From DASVCZ01 sp036381335 (GTDB taxonomy: Bacteria > Patescibacteriota > Microgenomatia > UBA1400 > PJMF01): DNA of 23,809 bases. Position 1 is the first letter of the stretch; every line of letters begins with the position of its first letter. Positions 1 to 6,980 of this stretch are shown here, piece after piece. The notes under the pieces are model-generated. The model did not search any database, was not told the DNA's origin, and saw nothing but the letters and a program-made list of their open reading frames with translations. The stretch lies in the NCBI GenBank assembly GCA_036381335.1, contig DASVCZ010000025.1, positions 1-23,809 of the forward strand, written 5' to 3'. A program made the translations under genes and the position numbers.

Positions 1-133
1 GAAAATGGGATTGTCCATCTTGGGGAATTGCCTCAGGGCGACGACCAAAGAGACCTTGCCCCAAGTTATAAAAATTGGGAAAAGTCTTGATGCTAGTACC
101 TTTTCCTAGTTCTGTGGCATCTGAAGCACTCAT
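1..133 (-). CDS. N-terminal part of an unidentified protein (runs off the window)
   Basis: An open frame of 44 codons begins with ATG at 133 and runs leftward off the window edge without a stop. The visible residues (start MSASDATELGKG, then a segment with YNLGQGLFGRRPE) match no family I recognise. What supports it as a gene is the upstream signal: a perfect TATAAT at 146-141 with TTGCCA 16 nt further upstream, leaving exactly 7 nt between the -10 box and ATG, so the mRNA would start at or next to the start codon. No Shine-Dalgarno sequence is present. It is divergent from the gene at 242. Confidence 0.5.
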   Translation of the reverse strand, partial: MSASDATELGKGTSIKTFPNFYNLGQGLFGRRPEAIPQDGQSHF

Positions 134-140
134 GCCACGT

Positions 141-168
141 ATTATAGGCCGACTTAAAGGCTTGGCAA
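141..168 (-). promoter_or_regulatory. Promoter for the leftward partial gene
   Basis: TTGCCA (168-163), 16-nt spacer, TATAAT (146-141); the -10 box ends 7 nt before the ATG at 133, predicting a leaderless mRNA. Confidence 0.55.
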
Positions 169-229
169 GCATTAAAATACATATTAGTGATACACATGAG
201 CGCCGCTTTTAGAGATCATTTTTCAGGTC

Positions 230-235
230 TACAAT
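230..235 (+). promoter_or_regulatory. -10 box, predicted leaderless start for the 242 gene
   Basis: TACAAT lies 6 nt before the ATG at 242. A convincing -35 box is not visible and there is no Shine-Dalgarno sequence. Transcription would start at about the first base of the start codon. Confidence 0.4.
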
Positions 236-241
236 AACTGC

Positions 242-1405
242 ATGATACCTCGCTATGATGCTGAGTTGGAGCAGCCAAACACTTCCGAGAAACCAATTGC
301 ACCTCAAGAAAACCCTGAGTATACTACGGCTGAGATTTTTACTACCCTGATTGCTAGAGGTGAACTTTATGATGCAGCTATTCGTTCTTCCCACGTACCC
401 TTGCGCGGACGATTAGAAGAAATGGTGGCCCAAAAAACTGGGTTGGAACCTCAGACAGAGTTAATGAATGAAGCTATTATTGAAGGATATTATGACTTTT
501 TGGATAAAACGGGCATTACAAACCGAGAAAAAAAACACCGTCTTCCTGGTAGTGGCCTTATTCATAACGTGACTACACTGCTGGCTGGTAAACGGACAGA
601 AGTTGCTCAAGACACTCTTGACCTTTACCATCAGTTACTTAAAAGTATCCAAGAAAAAGCAGAAAAGCTCCAAGAAGCTCAACGCACTCAGGCTGAAAAG
701 CAAATATTCACCTCAGAACATATATTCACACCGGAGTTTCGCCAGCAGTTGGAAAAAGTCTGGGCTAAAGCAGAAGAGAGCTTTCAAGAAGTCTCAATTG
801 CCCAGGAGTTTAAGCTTACTCAAGAACCACACGCCGAGTATGATGACCTTTTTGATACTCCTAATGCCACCGCTGAAAGAGGACTCCTAAGAGGAGTAGA
901 TGCTGAGGAATTTTGGATCACATACCAAGAGTATGCCGAGCATCCTCAGCGTCCTCATTTTTGGATATGTATTGAAGTCATCCCCACCTTAGAAATAGAA
1001 AACACTTCCGATCTGGCTTTTGCCCGCCCACAAATGCCTGGGGTGAGTGAGTTGGGAGAACGAGGGCACTCAGAAGTCGTGCCGATGGTGTGGAAATTTG
1101 ATGCCAGCAATCCCAAGATGCACTTTATCAACGGTGAGAGTAATCGCATCGCCTGGCAGCCTGGTCGACACCGGCTAGAATCGATGGCAGTCTTTAGTCC
1201 ATATGACACTTACACCACCAACATGGCACTACCGTGTGTTTTTGGTCAGAGTGAGTCTGGAGAATTGATCGTATCTGTTCCTAAAAAAGAGTACCGAAAT
1301 GGCGAACAAGTCTATCTCTCGTTTTTAGTTACCGATGCCAAGTTCTTTATCGGAAACCAAAGTGACCACCGAGAACAACCCGAGGCTTCTTCTCCGACAA
1401 TCTAA
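242..1405 (+). CDS. Hypothetical protein, 387 aa
   Basis: I do not recognise the family. The protein is soluble-looking: no signal peptide or membrane segment. Residues about 131-155 are a charged Glu/Lys/Gln-rich stretch likely to form a long helix or coiled coil. The C-terminal half (about 225-375) is richer in aromatic residues and beta-type segments and could be a separate domain, and the tail after 375 is polar. The ATG at 242 is preceded by a -10-like TACAAT only 6 nt away rather than by a Shine-Dalgarno sequence. It converges on the carbonic-anhydrase-like gene, with 19 nt between the stops. The long frame with ordinary amino-acid composition makes it a real gene; function is unknown. 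Confidence 0.8.
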   Translation: MIPRYDAELEQPNTSEKPIAPQENPEYTTAEIFTTLIARGELYDAAIRSSHVPLRGRLEEMVAQKTGLEPQTELMNEAIIEGYYDFLDKTGITNREKKHRLPGSGLIHNVTTLLAGKRTEVAQDTLDLYHQLLKSIQEKAEKLQEAQRTQAEKQIFTSEHIFTPEFRQQLEKVWAKAEESFQEVSIAQEFKLTQEPHAEYDDLFDTPNATAERGLLRGVDAEEFWITYQEYAEHPQRPHFWICIEVIPTLEIENTSDLAFARPQMPGVSELGERGHSEVVPMVWKFDASNPKMHFINGESNRIAWQPGRHRLESMAVFSPYDTYTTNMALPCVFGQSESGELIVSVPKKEYRNGEQVYLSFLVTDAKFFIGNQSDHREQPEASSPTI

Positions 1406-1424
1406 TCAAGCCTGATAAAAGACT

Positions 1425-2285
1425 TTAAGTAATAGCAACAAAGCGAGCAAATGACTCTTTGCTTTTTTTACCTTCAAAGTGGGCGAGCAAACGTGTGGTT
1501 TTAGGTTGCAATTCCTTTGGAATATACGTTTCGCTAGCTTTTTTGATTAGGCCTTTCATTACTTCTGCCTCATAAGTGTCACCGTAGCCTACGGTATCAT
1601 TGCCAGTTTTTTCTGCAATTTGCTCTGGCACACCCTTGTCATCATTGTAGTGAGCACAAGCACCACAGCGGCAGTCGTGGCCACATGCATATACTTTCGC
1701 TACTTCTGCGTTTTGGTTGACGTAGGTATACATGGTTAAGAGCGCTTCACCTCGAGGTGCGAATAATTTCTGACCATCTCGTACTACCTCGTTGGTTTGA
1801 ACCACGCCCCCGCCAATCGAGAAGAAGACAATTTGAGCGTCTGCTAATCCCTCCTCTGCCATCATTTCTTCAATCTGGTGGTAACTTCGATACGAACCTC
1901 TCTTATCCATACACGCGTTATATATGACGACAGGCTTCTCCTTTAACTTTTGTAAAAACTCAGCTTCACTCAGTTGGCCATATCCAGCAACAGTGTATTC
2001 ACCCTCTTCCCGAGGTCCATCAAAAAACGTGACCAGAGGATCGTTGGGATGTCGTACAATAACATAATCACCTTTAAACTGATCGCTGGCTTCCTTAAAG
2101 GATTGCCAACTCACTTCACCTTTCTCTCTTTCTGCTTGCCATCGGGTCGCCATTTCTTGTACTTCATTACTTTCTACGGTATCACTTTGCATTTCTACTC
2201 CTCTCCAATTAATGATATCGCCCGGTCCTTGGTTATCGTCGTCATAGGCGGGGACATTGTATGTACTTTCTTGTGAACTGACCAT
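1425..2285 (-). CDS. Beta-carbonic-anhydrase-like protein, 286 aa
   Basis: The middle of the protein follows the order of beta-carbonic anhydrase motifs. C125-M-D127-K-R129 matches the Cys-x-Asp-x-Arg motif that supplies a zinc ligand and the Asp/Arg dyad. SIGGG around 147-150, followed by a T-N-E-V-V run, resembles the Gly-Gly segment after it. G202-H203-D-C205-R-C207-G-A resembles the GHxxCG zinc motif, but with one extra residue between His and the Cys before Gly, and with additional Cys (C201, C210) and His (H212). The known family hydrates CO2 using zinc; whether this protein is catalytic is unclear because the second motif is altered. About 100 N-terminal residues do not match the family. 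The start is well supported by AGGAG about 6 nt before the ATG. It could be a zinc-binding relative with another role. Confidence 0.6.
   Translation of the reverse strand: MVSSQESTYNVPAYDDDNQGPGDIINWRGVEMQSDTVESNEVQEMATRWQAEREKGEVSWQSFKEASDQFKGDYVIVRHPNDPLVTFFDGPREEGEYTVAGYGQLSEAEFLQKLKEKPVVIYNACMDKRGSYRSYHQIEEMMAEEGLADAQIVFFSIGGGVVQTNEVVRDGQKLFAPRGEALLTMYTYVNQNAEVAKVYACGHDCRCGACAHYNDDKGVPEQIAEKTGNDTVGYGDTYEAEVMKGLIKKASETYIPKELQPKTTRLLAHFEGKKSKESFARFVAIT
1446..1469 (+). terminator. Possible intrinsic terminator for the 242 gene
   Basis: AGCAAA (1446-1451) and TTTGCT (1458-1463) form a 6-bp stem with a 6-nt loop, followed by a T7 run ending at 1469. It lies inside the 3' end of the convergent gene. 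The stem has few GC pairs, so it may be weak. Confidence 0.4.
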
Positions 2286-2404
2286 TTTACTCCTTTACTC
2301 TACTTAAGAACCTCATTATTTTACGCCTGGCCCCTGGACTGATCAAGCCCAAAACAAAGGAACCTTGAGCGAAGAAAAATACACATCAAATATGCAATTG
2401 CTAC

Positions 2405-2432
2405 TTGCGTACTCGGTGAAAAGGAGTAAACT
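2405..2432 (+). promoter_or_regulatory. Candidate promoter for the 2441 gene
   Basis: TTGCGT (2405-2410), 16-nt spacer, TAAACT (2427-2432), 8 nt before the ATG. If it is used, the AAGGAG at 2421-2426 lies inside the promoter and is not transcribed. The alternative is an upstream promoter that uses that AAGGAG at an unusually long 14-nt spacing. Confidence 0.3.
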
Positions 2433-2440
2433 TATTCCTT

Positions 2441-2725
2441 ATGCCAAATCTCTACGAAATTTGTTCTGAAAAAAATATTTTTGACCCTAATAAACCTACT
2501 AACCCTGGGGAGTATGGACGATGCGTAGCAGTTACAGGCTGGGAACATTTTGAACCTCTGTTAAAGCGAGAGATTACACGTCGCCAATCCGATGATTTTT
2601 CTATTAGAATTATGTCAGACAATAGATCAGTCGTCTTATCTGCTAAAGATTTCTTACAAGTAGTTCAACCTCTTACTCCTGTAGATGTGGAAGTGTTTAC
2701 AGCCAACCTTTTTAAAAAAGATTAA
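2441..2725 (+). CDS. Hypothetical protein, 94 aa
   Basis: A small soluble protein that I do not recognise. It has two Cys (C8 and C28), no membrane segment and no obvious motif. It begins 155 nt downstream of the divergent start at 2285, so the two genes share an upstream region. An AAGGAG lies at 2421-2426, 14 nt from the ATG, which is long for a ribosome binding site. The stop is 24 nt before the end of the convergent gene at 2750. It is real by context and composition but has no assignable function. Confidence 0.65.
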   Translation: MPNLYEICSEKNIFDPNKPTNPGEYGRCVAVTGWEHFEPLLKREITRRQSDDFSIRIMSDNRSVVLSAKDFLQVVQPLTPVDVEVFTANLFKKD

Positions 2726-2742
2726 CCGTATTTATCTTTAAA

Positions 2743-2773
2743 GCTGCGATTAACTCGCGTAGCCCAATTTTTT
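2743..2773 (+). terminator. Weak candidate terminator after the 94-aa gene
   Basis: GCT-GCGA pairs with TCGC-(GT)-AGC around a short loop, with a T6 run at 2768-2773. It lies at the 3' end of the convergent gene. The bulge and the CCAA before the T-run make it weak. Confidence 0.3.
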
Positions 2774-3355
2774 GAGGATTTTGAGGTTTTCGTTGGCTTT
2801 CTCTTCACCCAACTCACCTTCGAGTTCATATTCGAAGATTAAGTCGTCGTTTTTGGCAATTTTTTTATAGAAGTTGACTTGCAGGTCCAATACTTCTTGA
2901 GCCAGTTTTTCGTCTACTTCACTCAACCACTCGGCTGAAATCAGGTACTGACCTAAGTGGTAGGTCTGCTCTCCCCCACCTAGAGTAAATTTAATCTTGT
3001 TCGCAATGTGAATTCCATGAGGCCGGACCATGTGGCCTTTAATGCCGTGGTCGAGCTCGTGAGGGTCGGCAAAGGGTAAACTACCGGCATAGAGAAGCTT
3101 TTCTTTGTCTGCCAGCGCTTGGATGTGCTGTTGAGCGCTGGCGTTGGTTTGTTCCCAAGTAGAGAGACCCAATTGTTCTTTAATCCAGTCGTTCTCTTCA
3201 CTGGCAGCAATCCGGAGATCTTTACCCAGAAGTTTTTTCCAGGTCTTAACAATTTGGGAGAAACCATCGACTTTAAAACCAGCCCCGACAATGGCTAAAC
3301 GCGTTCCTTCGTTGATCTGAATACCTTCGTCACCACAAGCAATTACGTATGTCAT
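2750..3355 (-). CDS. Hypothetical protein, 201 aa
   Basis: I do not recognise the family. The protein is soluble and charged, with a short hydrophobic strand near the N-terminus (LAIVGAGF, about 20-27) and helical Lys/Glu-rich C-terminal 60 residues. A HELDHGIKGHMVRPHGIH run (about 98-115) holds five His near acidic residues and may bind a metal, but it fits no family signature that I can name. The ATG at 3355 is preceded by TGG-TATAAT ending 10 nt upstream, and no Shine-Dalgarno sequence is present, so the mRNA leader is at most a few nucleotides. The promoter separates it from the S1 group transcribed in the same direction. Confidence 0.75.
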   Translation of the reverse strand: MTYVIACGDEGIQINEGTRLAIVGAGFKVDGFSQIVKTWKKLLGKDLRIAASEENDWIKEQLGLSTWEQTNASAQQHIQALADKEKLLYAGSLPFADPHELDHGIKGHMVRPHGIHIANKIKFTLGGGEQTYHLGQYLISAEWLSEVDEKLAQEVLDLQVNFYKKIAKNDDLIFEYELEGELGEEKANENLKILKKLGYAS

Positions 3356-3365
3356 AACAGCTCAT

Positions 3366-3374
3366 ATTATACCA
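3366..3374 (-). promoter_or_regulatory. Extended -10 promoter for the 201-aa gene
   Basis: TGG-TATAAT reads leftward, with a perfect -10 hexamer and TGn extension but no good -35. It ends 10 nt before the ATG at 3355. Confidence 0.6.
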
Positions 3375-3414
3375 CAAATCAATCTTTTTTGGGAGTCCTA
3401 TCGAGCAATTCTGC

Positions 3415-3573
3415 TTACTCTTCGCCGGTCATGGCTTGAATGGTTTGGAGGTAGGCGTGCATCTCTTTTTCCACCTTTTCCCAGTCGCCATTGGCTTCTC
3501 GGATAGCATTAAAAAGCAGCTCCATATCAATCAATAGTTGGTCATCGGTCACGATCATGCGTTGTTTTGCCAT
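3415..3573 (-). CDS. Small conserved-looking protein, 52 aa
   Basis: A 52-codon frame starts with ATG at 3573 and ends with TAA at 3415-3417. The start MAKQRMIVTDDQ is followed by an amphipathic acidic helix region (LLIDMELLFNAI, then EANGDWEKVEKEMHAYLQ). A strong GAGGT ribosome binding site lies 3 nt before the ATG. It begins 44 nt after the stop of the S1 gene on the same strand with no terminator between, so it is probably co-transcribed. I do not recognise a family. The good ribosome binding site and protein-like helical composition support a real gene. Confidence 0.6.
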   Translation of the reverse strand: MAKQRMIVTDDQLLIDMELLFNAIREANGDWEKVEKEMHAYLQTIQAMTGEE

Positions 3574-3617
3574 AGGCACCTCGCTTTTTTCTTAATTCCT
3601 AATTCTTAATTCTCACT

Positions 3618-4811
3618 CTACTTGTATCCAACCGGTAACTCGGTGCTGACCACACTCAAACTCATCCGGCGTTGGGTGGGCTCGACACTCTCTACTGTCA
3701 CCGTTACCTCTTCCCCTTTGTCGTAGGTTTGGCCGGTCAGTTTACTGGCATGGATCAAGCCATCGACTCCCGCTTCAACATTCACAAAGACACCAAAGGG
3801 CTCAGTGCGGGTAACTTTACCAGTGAACGTAGTTCCTACTGGATATTTTTCATCGATGCCAAACCAAGGATCATTGCTAAGCTGTTTGAGTGATAAGTTG
3901 AGTTTGCCACTTTCTTCATCGATGCCCAGGACTTTGACTTTAATCCGGTCGCCCACTTTGTGGTAGTCGCGAGGATCATTGACTTTTTCCCAAGAGATCT
4001 CCGAAATATGGATCAAACCTTCGACATGACCTATTGCACCTTCAGCACCTTTGACTGGCACTTCCACGGTCACAAATAAGCCAAATGGCATGGCACCAGA
4101 CACCATACCTTCGTAGGTAGCGTTGGGCTCGACACTATGCAGCGCTTCGTCGCGTTGTGCCAATTCCTTGGCTTCTGAGACGTGGCGTTCTGAGAAAATT
4201 AACCGATTCTTTTCTTGATCAACTTCAATTGGCCGAATCTTGACGGTTTGGCCTTTGAGCGTCTTGATTTTACCCATGAATTGTTTGCCAAATTGGCTGG
4301 AAGGCACAAAGCCTCGCATGCCTTCGACCACTACGATTAAGCCGCCTTTATTGACTTCAATGCCTTGAGCTTCGAAAATAGTTTCGTCTTCCATGGCTTT
4401 CTTGAAGAAGTCCCACTTGGCGTCTTGAGCCGCTTGCTTAACGGAGAGCATGACTTGGCCCCGATCGTTCTCGGCTGAAATAACTACCGCTTCAATCGTA
4501 TCGCCTTCTTTGAGATCATCAATAAAATCACCAGCCAAAGCGTATTCTTTGTCGGAAACAACGCCTTCAGTTTTGGCGCCAATATCGACGACTAAGGTTT
4601 TTTTGCCTTTGTGAGTAATGGTTCCAGTAACGGTCTGGCCTTTTTGAGGGACGACAATGGGGGTACTGACTTGAGCTAACAGCTCTTCCATAGTCTGGGG
4701 TTTTTTAGAAGCTGCTGTAGTTTTTGCTTCTGAGGATTTTTCAGCTTTCTTTGATTCTGCCTGCTCCGCCGTAGCGGTGACTTTTTTAGCTTTTTTGGTT
4801 TCATCTACCAT
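3618..4811 (-). CDS. rpsA: Ribosomal protein S1 (four S1 domains)
   Basis: S1 binds mRNA on the 30S subunit and helps initiation. The protein has 397 aa with four S1/OB domains at about 57-125, 142-210, 229-310 and 325-390. Domains 3 and 4 carry the clearest signatures (FGLFV...GLIHISEIS and FGVFVNV...GLIHASKL). The first 45 residues are a Lys/Ala/Glu-rich disordered tail. Four domains is fewer than the six of the E. coli protein, as in many Gram-positive and small-genome homologues. I chose the ATG at 4811 because AAGGAG lies 11 nt upstream and a promoter lies at 4846-4873; a longer in-frame start at 4892 would put that promoter inside the coding region. The 52-aa gene follows. Confidence 0.9.
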   Translation of the reverse strand: MVDETKKAKKVTATAEQAESKKAEKSSEAKTTAASKKPQTMEELLAQVSTPIVVPQKGQTVTGTITHKGKKTLVVDIGAKTEGVVSDKEYALAGDFIDDLKEGDTIEAVVISAENDRGQVMLSVKQAAQDAKWDFFKKAMEDETIFEAQGIEVNKGGLIVVVEGMRGFVPSSQFGKQFMGKIKTLKGQTVKIRPIEVDQEKNRLIFSERHVSEAKELAQRDEALHSVEPNATYEGMVSGAMPFGLFVTVEVPVKGAEGAIGHVEGLIHISEISWEKVNDPRDYHKVGDRIKVKVLGIDEESGKLNLSLKQLSNDPWFGIDEKYPVGTTFTGKVTRTEPFGVFVNVEAGVDGLIHASKLTGQTYDKGEEVTVTVESVEPTQRRMSLSVVSTELPVGYK

Positions 4812-4845
4812 ACGAGTGGGTTCTCCTTTCACTGAGATAGGAGGA

Positions 4846-4873
4846 ATTGTATCATACTTGAGGGAAATGTCAG
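4846..4873 (-). promoter_or_regulatory. Promoter of rpsA
   Basis: CTGACA (4873-4868), 16-nt spacer, TGA-TACAAT (-10 at 4851-4846). The expected start near 4839 gives a leader of about 28 nt that carries AAGGAG. This gene is therefore leadered, unlike many of its neighbours. Confidence 0.6.
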
Positions 4874-4895
4874 GAGGGAGAGTGAATACCACCGA

Positions 4896-5597
4896 TCAAC
4901 GTTCTAGCGCCGCTTTTATCCTAGCATAATCTATGTCTACTTCAATCAAGCGCTGTCCCTGGCCGCGGTTATACTCCTCCTCTAAACGTTCTTCAGCCTG
5001 AAAAGCTTTTTGTTCGTGAGGTCGTTTACTATAAGGAATAAAAAAGTTGGTCACCATCCTAGAAAGTAAAAAACTACTACCTGCGCCAAACTGGGAAAGG
5101 TAGAAGGCCATCGATAATAACTGGGTGTTCACTGCTTCTCCGGCGGCTATACTTAACCCGCTAGCGATCACACCCGACAGCCCGAACCATTTAATCAACC
5201 CCTCCCGAGAAATGTAAGGTTGTTGGAGAGCGTGTTCAACTTCATGACCCAACACGGTTAAGGTGCTCAATTCTATATCCTCTTCAATTAACGAACCAAA
5301 GCTAATATGACCAAAAAGTGACTCCACAACTAATCGATCAATATAGATGATTATACTCCGCCTCGAGGTATAGTATCGTGCCAATGGCAACCTTTTATCC
5401 ATCATGCGTCTGACTTTTAAGATGTCGCTAAAGGTAGTGATCTTTTCTCCCTTAACAATCACCTTTTTTAGCTTGGGAACACGACCTTGACTGAGTACTT
5501 CTAACAGAGCTTCCCAATCGATAGTGGTAATGGTGGCGAGTGGCCTATCTTCAACCTTTACCTCAATCCGAGGAATACGAAGTTTTTCTTTATACAT
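4896..5597 (-). CDS. Putative membrane zinc metallopeptidase-like protein, 233 aa
   Basis: H118-E-V-E-H122 in the context VLGHEVEHAL is a good HExxH zinc motif, as in gluzincin-type peptidases. Two hydrophobic stretches follow at about 139-167 and 170-188, likely membrane segments. After them comes H194-E195-x-x-A-x-x-x-E202, where a glutamate could supply the third zinc ligand. The arrangement resembles small M48-like or DUF4157-like proteins, but I cannot name a family. The N-terminal 110 residues are a separate mixed alpha/beta region. The start is set by TGA-TATAAT ending 10 nt upstream of the ATG, with no Shine-Dalgarno sequence. It lies upstream of rpsA on the same strand, but rpsA has its own promoter. 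The peptidase role is inferred from the motif only. Confidence 0.6.
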   Translation of the reverse strand: MYKEKLRIPRIEVKVEDRPLATITTIDWEALLEVLSQGRVPKLKKVIVKGEKITTFSDILKVRRMMDKRLPLARYYTSRRSIIIYIDRLVVESLFGHISFGSLIEEDIELSTLTVLGHEVEHALQQPYISREGLIKWFGLSGVIASGLSIAAGEAVNTQLLSMAFYLSQFGAGSSFLLSRMVTNFFIPYSKRPHEQKAFQAEERLEEEYNRGQGQRLIEVDIDYARIKAALER

Positions 5598-5607
5598 AGC
5601 GCCGAGA

Positions 5608-5616
5608 ATTATATCA
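5608..5616 (-). promoter_or_regulatory. Extended -10 promoter of the HExxH gene
   Basis: TGA-TATAAT (5616-5608), a consensus -10 with TGn extension and no good -35, ends 10 nt before the ATG at 5597. Confidence 0.6.
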
Positions 5617-5627
5617 AACCTGGATAG

Positions 5628-5657
5628 TTGGCTTGAAAATGTATGAAAAAGTATGAT
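5628..5657 (+). promoter_or_regulatory. Candidate promoter of the pgk cluster
   Basis: TTGGCT (5628-5633), 18-nt spacer, TATGAT (5652-5657), about 37 nt before the pgk ATG. It is back to back with the leftward promoter at 5608-5616. Confidence 0.45.
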
Positions 5658-5694
5658 AGGCTGAGAAGGTACTACCTACTTTGATACTCGTTCT

Positions 5695-6936
5695 ATGAAA
5701 CTCCGCATTCCCTCCCCCGCTGATGTCAAGAATAAAACCGTCCTCCTGCGCACTGATTACAACGTGCCTTTAACTAAAAAAGATGGGCAAGTAGTGGTAG
5801 CTGACGACAACCGGATTCAAGCTTCTCTAGAGACGATTCGCTTCCTGATGACACACAACGCCAATATAATTATTATGTCGCATCTCGGTCGACCAGAGGG
5901 AAAAGTAAATATCGAATACAGTCTAAGGCCGGTGGCGGAGCGGTTGAGTGAACTCTTGAATCTGGAAGTGCCGATAATTAACCTGGGAGAGCCAGTACCC
6001 GACGCGCCCGTCAGTCTCCTAGAAAACCTTCGCTTTGATGCTGGTGAAGAAAGTAATGAGGCTTCATTTGCTAAAAAACTGAGTCAGTTGGGGGATGTCT
6101 ATATTAATGATGCCTTTTCAGCTGCTCATCGAGCTCACGCCTCGATTGTGGGAATTACCAAGCACCTGCCCTCATTCGCTGGTCTGGCTTTTGCCAAAGA
6201 AGTAGAAATGTTAAGCGAATTGATTACCAAACCAAAACGGCCATTTGTAATGGTAATTGGTGGCAAAAAAATTTCGGATAAAGTAGGTGCTGTTCAGAAT
6301 TTAGCCAAGATTGCCGACGCCGTGTTGATTGGGGGTGGCACAGCCAACAACTTTTTAAAAGCAGAAGGCATTGATGTCCAAAAGTCGTATCTGGAAGACA
6401 GTAGTCCTGATGCTCAGAAGCGGAAAGTAAATTACGTCGACTTAGCTGAAGAAATGATTGAAGAAAATCGCGGCGACAAACTCTTGCTGGATGGGTACAT
6501 TCCCCTGCCGAAGATTTTAATGCCTATTGATGTAATAGCCGCGCCCGCGCCAGATTCCCCAAAGACGGAAGAAATTGAACTAGTCAACGGCAACCACGAG
6601 CAAGCTCAACAGAAAAACCTGATGTATCTTGATATCGGGCCGCGGACAGTCAGACTTTACAAGGAAGTCCTGCAAGAAGCGGCCACCATTTTTTGGAATG
6701 GACCGATGGGGGTATTTGAAGAAGAAGCGTTTGCTGAAGGGACTGTCGAGATCGCGCGAGCGATCGCTAAAAGCGGCGCCCACACCGTCCTGGGTGGTGG
6801 CGACACCATTGCCGCTGTGCAACAGTTTGGCCTAGAAGGCCGCTACGATTATATTTCGGCAGCTGGGGGCGCCGCCCTCGAATTCTTAGGTGGCAAAGAA
6901 CTACCGGGGGTAAAACCACTGCTTGTTAACTACTAG
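5695..6936 (+). CDS. pgk: Phosphoglycerate kinase
   Basis: It reversibly transfers phosphate between 1,3-bisphosphoglycerate and ADP in glycolysis and gluconeogenesis, in the cytoplasm. All family signatures are present in order: RTDYNVPL near 19-26 with R19, D21 and N23, SHLGRP at 62-67, LLENLRF at 108-114, INDAFSAAHRAHAS around 137-150, GGKKISDKVG around 189-198, DIGPRTV, WNGPMGVFE, GGGDT and the C-terminal SAAGGAALEFLGG segment. At 413 aa it is slightly longer than the usual 390-400, with extra residues before the DIGPRT motif. It is the first gene of a same-strand cluster with a nucleotidyltransferase fusion, aldolase and fructose bisphosphatase. The ATG has no strong Shine-Dalgarno sequence. 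Confidence 0.97.
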   Translation: MKLRIPSPADVKNKTVLLRTDYNVPLTKKDGQVVVADDNRIQASLETIRFLMTHNANIIIMSHLGRPEGKVNIEYSLRPVAERLSELLNLEVPIINLGEPVPDAPVSLLENLRFDAGEESNEASFAKKLSQLGDVYINDAFSAAHRAHASIVGITKHLPSFAGLAFAKEVEMLSELITKPKRPFVMVIGGKKISDKVGAVQNLAKIADAVLIGGGTANNFLKAEGIDVQKSYLEDSSPDAQKRKVNYVDLAEEMIEENRGDKLLLDGYIPLPKILMPIDVIAAPAPDSPKTEEIELVNGNHEQAQQKNLMYLDIGPRTVRLYKEVLQEAATIFWNGPMGVFEEEAFAEGTVEIARAIAKSGAHTVLGGGDTIAAVQQFGLEGRYDYISAAGGAALEFLGGKELPGVKPLLVNY

Positions 6937-6980
6937 TGACCAATAGCTAGCAACAAACTACTGTCAGCTACAAACCAACC

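Noticed and set aside
4812..4892. 27-codon N-terminal extension of S1
   Set aside because: It would contain the promoter and the AAGGAG ribosome binding site of the ATG at 4811.
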